Assembly: GCA_900551445.1 (NCBI GenBank)
Contig: URWA01000022.1
Span: forward strand, 1 to 57,160
From: an uncultured Bacteroides sp.
Lineage (GTDB): Bacteria; Bacteroidota; Bacteroidia; Bacteroidales; Bacteroidaceae
Length of the DNA stretch: 57,160 nt
Reading direction: 5' to 3'
The notes beneath the pieces are model-generated. The model did no database searches. It saw nothing but the letters and a program-made list of their open reading frames with translations, and was not told the DNA's origin. Shown here piece after piece: positions 1 through 7,029 of the stretch. The position numbers were made by a program, and so were the translations under genes. Within the stretch, counting starts at the first letter, position 1. The number at the start of each line of letters is the position of its first letter.

Positions 1-117
1 CTGTATTTCAATAATTTCAAAGACCGATTAGCCAACTTTTATTGGACAGTAGTGACTGAAAATATAGAATGTCCTCTAAATTCCACTCCAAAAACAAATA
101 AAAACATTAGGAGATAG
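1..117 (+). CDS. possible 3' end of a gene entering from the left (partial)
   Basis: One frame is open from the first base to a TAG at 115-117, giving 38 codons of ordinary-looking protein (ending NKNIRR). The same frame stays open after this stop to a TAG at 271-273. The region could therefore also be a decayed reading frame with one in-frame stop. No start is visible and no family is recognised. It lies outside the proposed left end of the mobile element at 344, so it would be chromosomal or belong to another element. Weak call. Confidence 0.2.
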   Translation: MYFNNFKDRLANFYWTVVTENIECPLNSTPKTNKNIRR

Positions 118-343
118 GAAATTATCAGAAAAATCTTCTACTTTTGTAAACGGATTGAGGTAACTCTCTCCAAGACATACGAGAAAAAGAAGAAGCGTTA
201 TGCTTATCTTGAACTTGAAAACGTAGGAAATTTTCAAATTGGATACAAGAATAGCATAGTGGTTCTCACGCTATAGCGTGGGCTGCTATTGTTGCATCTG
301 TATCCGAGGTTTCCTACGACCTTCAAGTTAAGAATGTGGCATA

Positions 344-356
344 CAGTTCCACGCTT
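344..356 (+). repeat. candidate attL core, 13-bp direct repeat
   Basis: CAGTTCCACGCTT here is identical to 18084-18096. The flanking bases differ on both sides, so the match is a discrete 13-bp core. It lies between the left flank and the XRE gene at the cargo end of the element. Confidence 0.5.
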
Positions 357-397
357 GAACCGAATATTGTAAAATATCAATCTGATTATCAAATATT

Positions 398-443
398 AAT
401 ATCGGAAATTGTATGGTAATGATACCATATAGTTCCCGATATT
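398..443 (-). terminator. hairpin downstream of XRE gene, possible terminator
   Basis: The arms 398-418 and 423-443 pair over about 21 bp with three mismatches around a 4-nt loop. It starts 9 bp beyond the stop of the minus-strand XRE gene. The following minus-strand bases are AT-rich but not a true U-tract, so factor-independent termination is only possible. Confidence 0.4.
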
Positions 444-451
444 TGTGAGGA

Positions 452-733
452 TTAGCCTATTCTTTCTTGTGCAACCTCAATGGCTTTCCGCTTTAATTCG
501 TCTTCACCTTCTATAGCATCCAATACTTTGTCTGCCAACCATAGTGTAAGAAGTTCATTTTTATCAATCTTGAAATACTCAGCTAATTGTATTACTTGTG
601 CCCGTTTAGCATATCTATCGCCACGCTCTATTTTGCTAAACATTGGAGTGTCTATTTCAAGCAAAGCTGCCAATTGCCTTTGTAGCACACCGTGTTCTTC
701 TCTCAACTCTTTTACTTTGTCTCCTAATAACAT
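452..733 (-). CDS. XRE-family HTH regulator
   Basis: This 93-aa protein is a single helix-turn-helix domain filling residues 4-62. It shows the XRE pattern (LREEHGVLQRQLAALLEID, then FSKIERGDRY), followed by a short charged helical tail. Proteins of this size and type often sit beside restriction or other defence genes in Bacteroidota and control their expression; that is family knowledge. The ATG is followed at once by the recognisable domain. It lies 105 bp beyond the AlbA_2 gene on the same strand. That gap holds two copies of a 15-bp palindrome and a half-site, which suggests that it binds its own promoter region. Its direct target is not proven by the sequence. Confidence 0.85.
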   Translation of the reverse strand: MLLGDKVKELREEHGVLQRQLAALLEIDTPMFSKIERGDRYAKRAQVIQLAEYFKIDKNELLTLWLADKVLDAIEGEDELKRKAIEVAQERIG

Positions 734-765
734 AGTCTTTATTCTTTTGAGTTCAGCATGTGTTT

Positions 766-832
766 CGTCGAAATTCGACGGATTTAAACATTTTCGACGG
801 AATGGGCTGTATCTTTTCGTCGAAATTCGACG
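766..832 (-). promoter_or_regulatory. paired palindromic operator-like sites upstream of XRE gene
   Basis: CGTCGAAATTCGACG occurs at 766-780 and again at 818-832. Each is a 7+1+7 perfect palindrome, spaced 52 bp start to start (about five helical turns). A half-site TTCGACGG lies between them at 793-800. The sites fill the gap between the AlbA_2 stop and the XRE start, so the XRE protein is the likely binder (inference). No clear TAnnTTTG box was found in this gap. Confidence 0.6.
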
Positions 833-838
833 GATTGA

Positions 839-2503
839 CTATAATATAAACCAATTTCGTCCATCTGTTCTAATCAATTCCTCGGTTTTCATAACTTTCA
901 ATAGATCACCCAGGCTGCGTAGTTTTTGCTCTTCAGTCTTATTGCTAGGCATTACATCTTTGATGTATTCGTAGATGCCATCACGTTTGGCTCCATCTGA
1001 TCCAGCATTCTTAAGATATTGCAAAACCATCTGTTTAATTTTGTCCTTATCAAGTCCTTTTTGCTTGGTGTAACCTTGCAATTGACGAGTGGCTTTAGCA
1101 ACTCCTAAAGAAATTGTATAATTGGGAGCATCGCCCTCAATAAGTCCCCTGTTCAGCAAGTCTTTTGCAACATCTTCATGTATGAATCTGCCTTTCTGCA
1201 CAGCATCGAGAGATATGCAATCCCATAATGACAGAGTGTTGTCAGTCTTCAATAAATCCGTATATCGCTTATTGATCTCGTTACCATATATGCGTACTAC
1301 AACCTTCTTTTTTTTCGCATCAATCTCGTAGTCCGGCATCGGAAAGTGTCTGCGCCATTGTTCGTTAAACATTTTCTTGATACCACGACTTACGGTATCA
1401 ATCATATTGAAGTCCACCATTGCCTTGCATAGGCACTCATTGCGAAAATAGGTCTGAGATTCCTCATTTCTTAAAGCATTTTCCAAAGTTCCGGGAATGA
1501 AAGTTCCGGCGTTGGAATAATATAGATAGCCGGGATTCTCAACGAAATTGACACGCTGTTGCATCGTGTAATCTTGATGAGCAATACAGTTATGAAGTGC
1601 TTCGCGTATAGTGTAGTCATCATACTGCTTCATTGTATCTGGGAAAAGCGTACCACCAGGCATTTCACGCAAAGTCAGATTTTCAATCTTTGAGAGAATT
1701 TCATCTACTGTCAGTATGAATGGAACAGTGAAATGTTCGTAGTCAACCACATCTTGGTTTGCATCCCTGCGTGTCCAAGTTACCTGAGCGACGACAGGAC
1801 GCAGTTTAAAGGCTGATTCGTATTTGCCTAACAATATAATAGCGGCACGAGTGATGCATCCATTTCTTGTCAGTCCGCATTTGCCAAGAAATGTCTGAAT
1901 ATCCCAAGCATTTACCTCGGATTCGGGAATACGGCTATGTACCTTCTTAAACATTTTGCGGGCTTTAGCTATAGCAACTTCGTCAAGGTCATCTATCGTT
2001 GCATCAGGAACAATCTGTGCAGACCAATCTGTTTCACCAAATATTGGCTCATCAAGAATGACATTCATGCGTTCAGTGGTCAACTCTACAAGAGAATCTT
2101 CAATTCGCTGCCATGCTTTGTTATGAGCGTAAACAGGTAATTTGGGACGATGCTTGGGAATATGGACTACCCAAACTTTCTTGTTAGTGTCATCGGTAAC
2201 AAACTCTTCAATATCGAGACCTTCTGTCGAAAGATTAACACATCGTTCTGTTAAACGAAGAATTGCCTTTTGCCGGTCATAATTATAGGTATCCGTCCCG
2301 ACAATTTCCAAAGAACTGTCATGTACCCCTATCACTAAATGTCCTCCTTCCATATTGGCAATAGCCGACACATATGAGATAACATCGTTTTTCTCATCCC
2401 CACAGAACGAGTTCTTCAAATTCTTGAATTCCTTCCATTCGCAACAAGCATTCTCTTGTGGATAGTTGCGAAGGAGATATTGTTGTAGTTCTGACTCTTG
2501 CAT
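839..2503 (-). CDS. AlbA_2 (Schlafen-type) domain and GHKL-like ATPase protein
   Basis: This 554-aa protein has an N-terminal AlbA_2 domain at about residues 18-145, with the signatures EWKEFKN (22-28) and ANMEGGHLVIGV (49-60). A region like the HATPase_c_4 domain follows at about 295-400 (YTIREALHNCIAHQDY at 297-312), then winged-helix-like sequence to the C-terminus. This is the layout of the family often annotated as 'RecG-like' or 'ATP-binding, putative DNA-binding' proteins; it is not a helicase. AlbA_2 domains bind nucleic acid, and relatives occur as regulators and in phage-defence operons. It is the fifth gene of the cargo operon, starting 2 bp after the DUF1848 stop, so it is very likely co-translated. 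Its exact biochemical role is unknown. Confidence 0.85.
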   Translation of the reverse strand: MQESELQQYLLRNYPQENACCEWKEFKNLKNSFCGDEKNDVISYVSAIANMEGGHLVIGVHDSSLEIVGTDTYNYDRQKAILRLTERCVNLSTEGLDIEEFVTDDTNKKVWVVHIPKHRPKLPVYAHNKAWQRIEDSLVELTTERMNVILDEPIFGETDWSAQIVPDATIDDLDEVAIAKARKMFKKVHSRIPESEVNAWDIQTFLGKCGLTRNGCITRAAIILLGKYESAFKLRPVVAQVTWTRRDANQDVVDYEHFTVPFILTVDEILSKIENLTLREMPGGTLFPDTMKQYDDYTIREALHNCIAHQDYTMQQRVNFVENPGYLYYSNAGTFIPGTLENALRNEESQTYFRNECLCKAMVDFNMIDTVSRGIKKMFNEQWRRHFPMPDYEIDAKKKKVVVRIYGNEINKRYTDLLKTDNTLSLWDCISLDAVQKGRFIHEDVAKDLLNRGLIEGDAPNYTISLGVAKATRQLQGYTKQKGLDKDKIKQMVLQYLKNAGSDGAKRDGIYEYIKDVMPSNKTEEQKLRSLGDLLKVMKTEELIRTDGRNWFIL

Positions 2504-2505
2504 AA

Positions 2506-3555
2506 TTATCCAATTATACTTTCACTTTCATCATTATGTTTCTCAGCATTTCTGATGACGCATTCTTTACTTGTATTGGCATAGCAGTAGACACAGAAAT
2601 GACGACAAGTATTATACATGCCGATGTCTTTGCTGATCATACATCCACATACCTTACGTTGCCCTGTATCCTTTACATTACGCACCTTCTCTGGTATTGG
2701 TGGCAAATTACCAAACAAGTCTTTTTCTGGTAATTTCAATGTATGTAGATAATAGACAAGTTCCTTATCGTCAGCAAAAATGCGTTTCATCAATTCACCA
2801 TCAATACAACGATTGTGTTCTATCCCGTATTTTTCGAGGTCAATATCTTCCGCACAAGTGGCGATTTCAACATCCCAACCATCTTTATGCCAAACTTCAC
2901 GAATCTTTTGAAGTCCTTCTACGATTTCTATGCGTTGAGCAAGGTTGGCTTCGGCATTCTCCACATTCTCCTTTGTAAAAAGCATAGTTTCCTTAACAAG
3001 GTTGTTTTGAACCTTGCGATAAGCTTTTACATCAACGAAACTGAATACAAGCTTATTTGTGTAACCTTTCAGTTTATTTCCAATGTGCCAAATGCGCGTC
3101 AAGAGGTCACGAGGAGCGATGTTTGGCGTAATTATTAAAGGATCAAAACGCCAGATTACTTTCTCCTTACCAATCATATCAGAAAGTTTCTTGAATGTCT
3201 CAATTCTGTTTTCGACAGACGAAACATTAGGCTCAAAACCTTCTTTTACATAATCATTGAGTGTAACCTGAAAGTAGTAGTGTATTCCTTTTTCGTCAAG
3301 CTCATGAAGGTATGGGAGAATCGGCTTTGGGTTCTTTGTCCAAAAAATCACTACCTTGCAGTTCTTGAAAGAAATATACATTTTCTGCTGGTTGAAAGGG
3401 TTATACCATGCACAATACCCTTTAGCCAAGCGGTTGAAAAACCACTTGGCGTAAAATGCTGGTATGTCAGTTGAACGGCTTGCTGATATGATTATAGGAG
3501 CTGTCGCCTCTACGGAATCACCATTTTCAATTGTAATATGAATCTTGTCGTTCAT
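2506..3555 (-). CDS. DUF1848 family protein (cysteine-rich, radical-SAM-like fold)
   Basis: This 349-aa protein has the N-terminal DUF1848 signature SASRSTDIPAFYAKWF at residues 24-39, followed by NPFNQQKMYISF and VIFWTKNPKP. A C-terminal cysteine cluster (C303, C305, C317, C321, C324, ending CRHFCVYCYA) could hold a metal or an Fe-S cluster. The family is generally a stand-alone protein of unknown function, thought to have a TIM-barrel related to radical SAM or photolyase-associated proteins; no substrate is known. It sits between the 804-aa unknown (7 bp away) and the AlbA_2 gene (2 bp away), so it appears to be a fixed part of this operon. That setting is unusual for DUF1848. The family call is solid; the function is not known. 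Confidence 0.85.
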   Translation of the reverse strand: MNDKIHITIENGDSVEATAPIIISASRSTDIPAFYAKWFFNRLAKGYCAWYNPFNQQKMYISFKNCKVVIFWTKNPKPILPYLHELDEKGIHYYFQVTLNDYVKEGFEPNVSSVENRIETFKKLSDMIGKEKVIWRFDPLIITPNIAPRDLLTRIWHIGNKLKGYTNKLVFSFVDVKAYRKVQNNLVKETMLFTKENVENAEANLAQRIEIVEGLQKIREVWHKDGWDVEIATCAEDIDLEKYGIEHNRCIDGELMKRIFADDKELVYYLHTLKLPEKDLFGNLPPIPEKVRNVKDTGQRKVCGCMISKDIGMYNTCRHFCVYCYANTSKECVIRNAEKHNDESESIIG

Positions 3556-3562
3556 AACTGTA

Positions 3563-5977
3563 TTAAAGACGTTGTTTAAGAGCAGAGATTGTTTTCTCTA
3601 TATCGATGGGCCTATAGGCATCGTTTTTCCATTTCATATCTTTTCCATTTCTGCTAACTGGATCACGCTGGCCTGAAACAAGTTTAGCATGGAATTCCTC
3701 TAAAAGCTCATGTTCTGTCTTCCCAGCGGCATACTGAGGGTCAAATACCCAATTCAAATCATTGATTATTTGTTTGTATGCAAAATCCTTAAGCCCAGGA
3801 TTGATTTCCCTTATAAACGCAGCTATTGCGTCGACATTCTCGATTTTGAATGGCAATTTACCCACCCCTGGCTTCTTGGTTGCTTGCTCTACATTGGTAC
3901 TTGAGTTTTGACCAGAGAGCAAATTACCAAAGAAATTTCCTATTTTTTTTATAGGCCTCATTATACCAGACTCTTCTGCCTGAATATTGAAGTAAGCAAC
4001 TAAATTATCTCGTATTTCCTTGGAAATATTCAAGTCGTCAAGCATGCAACGGAATGAGACGGGTTCACCAACCTTATTTTCTAGTTCAAGAGCTACTAAC
4101 GCTTTGTCATGATAATCCTTTGCGCTCTTCGTTGTAAAGTCCTTCAATACGCTCTTTACCACATCAGAGAGTTCATGGGTTCGTGATTCGGGCAAGCTTA
4201 AGACACGTTTCATCTCCTTGTAGAGATTTGTTCTGGTACTTATTAAATTTTTTAATATGTACAGATATGCCTCGAATTTGCCTTGGGCGGCCTCTAGTTG
4301 CAATGCGGATTCTATGCAGTACTCGTTGGCTCTCTTCTGTCCATGGGGCAACGTGTTTATAACAGATTGGACATTCTCACGAAGATCTGTGTTCACTACA
4401 GGCGCACCAACGCCATTTAATTTGATTTCAACAGGTTGTTGTATAAAAGGCCATTCTCCTTTTGACTCTGTATTATAGAGAAGTGTACAGATTGCTCTGT
4501 AATTCTCACCAAATGATGGAAGATTTGTAATGGATGCGATTATCGGTTTCGGAATTTTTACGTATCCTATTGTAGCCCCCCACAATGCAAGTGAGTAACT
4601 GTAGTCAGAGTATGAATTATCTTCGCAAAACTGCACAATAGCATCAAAGTCTTCTCCCTTAAGAATAAAAGCTGCTAAGGCCTTAAGGATGGGGTTGTCT
4701 TGCTTTTTTACATCAAGTGGAGTAAAGCTCTTGATGTTCTGTCTCAAATCATTCATGAACTGTTGAGCAGGGCTGCCTTGCCATTGCCAATTTAATGATT
4801 CCCATATGTTTTTTGCGGAGATAGTAATTTGAGTCGCAATATTGAATCTGTCTGTACGCAGGGTATCAGAAGTCGGCGCAGTACCATGCCATAATATAGT
4901 ATCAATAAACTTATTGAATAGCATTGTTTCCTGAGAGTCCTTTGTAAGCATGCATGTTTCGTATGTAGGATCCAAATCAAAAGTGTTTGCCACATTAAAT
5001 TCGGAAACTTGTTTTATTTGATCCTCTTTCACAATCTGAGAAGTATAGGACTTTAAACTATCGCGATACGCTTCTATGTTATCATACCCATATTGGCTTA
5101 GTGAGACGTAAGAGCGCAGACCGTTCTTTTTCATAAAATTCGTTTTGAGAACATTCTCCTCATCATATAATTTTAGCAACTTATTGAGTGCATCCGAAGG
5201 AATTGCAAGTTCTGTGAGGGTATTATCCCACATTTCCTTACATCTTCTCATGGAAGGGTCAAACTTTCGAAAGTCTGTATCTAACTGTTTTAGTTCTTGG
5301 TAGAAAGAACTATTACCGAAGCCTCCATTATTTTTGAGAGTTGCGACAATATCGTAGATCCTTTTCTGAATTTTGAGTAAGACTGCAGTATCAGAGGATA
5401 CAGATTTGGATATGCCGAGATAAAATCCCAAAATGAACCCTTTAACGACATTCAATTTGTTGTTCTGGAGAACTTTTGCATCATAATTCTTGCATGTATC
5501 CTCTACATGAATATTCAATCCTGACAAATAAGCCAAATTGAAATCTCCTTTGCAAAGGTCAAACTTAAAGTGATCTCCAAGTTTGTTTGTCAAACTATCA
5601 GAACAACTAAGTCTAGAATGATTTAAATCATTGACATTGTAAAATAATATTCTCGTGTTGAAGGGGGAAAGATTCAAAACACTGTCCAGAGAATACACAT
5701 GAATCCTATCATTTTCGAAAATATGAGTCAACGGTGTTGTCTTTTCGTCTATATCAACTTCAAGAACGATAGGACGACTATCGTGCTCGTTATCCTTTAT
5801 CTCGAAATAAGGGATTTTCGAAAACAATATCAAAACATTCTTGAACGGAATGAGATCCAATCCGTAGAATGTATTATATCCATAGTTCCTAGCATTGTAG
5901 AACGATAATGGCGCAATACATTCTGTAGATAGAATGTTGTCTATATTAAGTGAAGATGTTGCTATAAATAATTTCAT
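3563..5977 (-). CDS. large protein of unknown function in cargo operon
   Basis: I do not recognise this 804-aa protein. It has no signal peptide and no membrane segments, so it is probably cytoplasmic. The first 60 residues are compact and hydrophobic and could form a small alpha/beta domain. The middle (about 200-620) is helix-rich, with many charged heptad-like stretches. A low-complexity linker at about 690-710 separates a helical C-terminal domain that ends in a lysine-rich tail. No P-loop, nuclease or methyltransferase motif is evident. It is the largest gene of the operon, 12 bp after the helicase and 7 bp before the DUF1848 gene. It could be the sensor, scaffold or effector of the system; that is inference from size and position only. 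Confidence 0.8.
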   Translation of the reverse strand: MKLFIATSSLNIDNILSTECIAPLSFYNARNYGYNTFYGLDLIPFKNVLILFSKIPYFEIKDNEHDSRPIVLEVDIDEKTTPLTHIFENDRIHVYSLDSVLNLSPFNTRILFYNVNDLNHSRLSCSDSLTNKLGDHFKFDLCKGDFNLAYLSGLNIHVEDTCKNYDAKVLQNNKLNVVKGFILGFYLGISKSVSSDTAVLLKIQKRIYDIVATLKNNGGFGNSSFYQELKQLDTDFRKFDPSMRRCKEMWDNTLTELAIPSDALNKLLKLYDEENVLKTNFMKKNGLRSYVSLSQYGYDNIEAYRDSLKSYTSQIVKEDQIKQVSEFNVANTFDLDPTYETCMLTKDSQETMLFNKFIDTILWHGTAPTSDTLRTDRFNIATQITISAKNIWESLNWQWQGSPAQQFMNDLRQNIKSFTPLDVKKQDNPILKALAAFILKGEDFDAIVQFCEDNSYSDYSYSLALWGATIGYVKIPKPIIASITNLPSFGENYRAICTLLYNTESKGEWPFIQQPVEIKLNGVGAPVVNTDLRENVQSVINTLPHGQKRANEYCIESALQLEAAQGKFEAYLYILKNLISTRTNLYKEMKRVLSLPESRTHELSDVVKSVLKDFTTKSAKDYHDKALVALELENKVGEPVSFRCMLDDLNISKEIRDNLVAYFNIQAEESGIMRPIKKIGNFFGNLLSGQNSSTNVEQATKKPGVGKLPFKIENVDAIAAFIREINPGLKDFAYKQIINDLNWVFDPQYAAGKTEHELLEEFHAKLVSGQRDPVSRNGKDMKWKNDAYRPIDIEKTISALKQRL

Positions 5978-5989
5978 TACAGTCAGTGA

Positions 5990-7018
5990 TTAAATAATAT
6001 CAATTTCTTCGTTGTTGTTGTATACAGGATTGTCCTTCTTAGGGAAGAGTGGAGACAAAGATGATGTGTATCCTAAATAAAGACGTTCACTACACCTTGT
6101 CATAGCCACATAAAGTGCTGCACGCTTATCAGTATTCTTCTCACATCCAGGGATAAAGACATCCTTGAATTGGAGTCCTTTTGCACACCACCAAGTCATA
6201 ATTTTGGGGTTAGAGGAATGGAAATCCAAGTCCATTTCAGTATCTTGGTTGGCATTATACTTGAATTCGCACGTGATGCCTTTTCTCATCAGATAATCCT
6301 TGACATACTCTACAGACCATTCGCCCTTGTCATCCGTATTGAATGGCAATAGGATTCCGACATTCGTTAAGGATCTGTTTTTTATAATGTCCGCGATTTT
6401 ATCCAGTTGTCCATCATAACTATTTGCAGAGATAAGGTTGGGTTTCTCACCTTGACGCTTACACTTGAGAACCAAGTCCTCTACATTTCCTACCTTCTCG
6501 CCAAGAGCTGCGACTTCTTGAGTCAGTCTGTAGTTGAAATATAGAGGATCCGGAGCAATGCCCATATCCGAAGCCGTGCGTTCAATAGTTTGGGTTTGCC
6601 CTCTATCGCCAAAGCCCATAATAGATTGAGCAGTATCGCCAAAGAACAAGCAATACTCCCCATACTGTTTCATTTCATTAATTTCTTCCCTTGTAAAATC
6701 CTGGCATTCATCAACTATGAGGTATTTTACTCTTCTTTGATTATGGCGCCATTGATGGTAATGATATACATTTCTAAGTCCCAGCTTTTTCAAACCATCC
6801 TCAAAATACTTTCTCAAAGACTTAGTATATACGATAATTGTGTAACTTTCACCGAGAGCTGCAATTTGTTTAGCCTTATGAAGGGCAATAAGCGATTTGC
6901 CGCTTCCTGCACTGCCGGAGACAACCATAGACTTGTTATTCTTTCTGTCTATCAGCTGCCTCTGGAAATCATCTAGACTTGAATAGTCAATGAAGAATTC
7001 AGAATCGAAGTCTGCCAT
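5990..7018 (-). CDS. compact UvrD/Rep-like SF1 helicase (342 aa)
   Basis: The superfamily 1 helicase motifs are clear. Walker A is GSAGSGKS at residues 35-42 and Walker B is LIVDECQD at 100-107. Motif III-like LFFGDTAQS is at 124-132, then a motif V-like stretch TWWCAKGLQFKDVFIP and motif VI LYVAMTRCSERLYLGY. At 342 aa it is half the length of UvrD or Rep and lacks the 1B and 2B insertions. It resembles the short ATPases found next to NERD-domain proteins. It should bind and hydrolyse ATP and may translocate on DNA. It starts 11 bp after the NERD-methyltransferase stop and 12 bp before the 804-aa gene. Pairing of NERD nuclease and UvrD-like motor is a known association and supports joint action on DNA. 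Confidence 0.88.
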   Translation of the reverse strand: MADFDSEFFIDYSSLDDFQRQLIDRKNNKSMVVSGSAGSGKSLIALHKAKQIAALGESYTIIVYTKSLRKYFEDGLKKLGLRNVYHYHQWRHNQRRVKYLIVDECQDFTREEINEMKQYGEYCLFFGDTAQSIMGFGDRGQTQTIERTASDMGIAPDPLYFNYRLTQEVAALGEKVGNVEDLVLKCKRQGEKPNLISANSYDGQLDKIADIIKNRSLTNVGILLPFNTDDKGEWSVEYVKDYLMRKGITCEFKYNANQDTEMDLDFHSSNPKIMTWWCAKGLQFKDVFIPGCEKNTDKRAALYVAMTRCSERLYLGYTSSLSPLFPKKDNPVYNNNEEIDII

Positions 7019-7029
7019 AATTTTTTAAT

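Larger units (their letters stand above)
118..451. other. gene-free left junction with palindrome and hairpin
   Basis: No convincing gene is seen. The stretch holds a perfect 14-bp palindrome at 267-280 (CACGCTATAGCGTG) and the proposed left attachment repeat at 344-356. It also holds a long imperfect hairpin with arms 398-418 and 423-443 around a 4-nt loop. The hairpin lies directly downstream of the XRE gene and could end transcription of the minus-strand cargo, though no clean T-tract follows. Confidence 0.45.

Noticed and set aside
839..2503. RecG helicase annotation for the AlbA_2 protein
   Set aside because: There is no Walker A or helicase motif. The 'RecG-like' label for this family comes from annotation transfer.
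3563..5977. ADP-ribosyltransferase (DarT-like) N-terminus in the 804-aa protein
   Set aside because: The first 60 residues faintly resemble the start of such domains, but no catalytic His, Arg or Glu pattern could be placed with any confidence.
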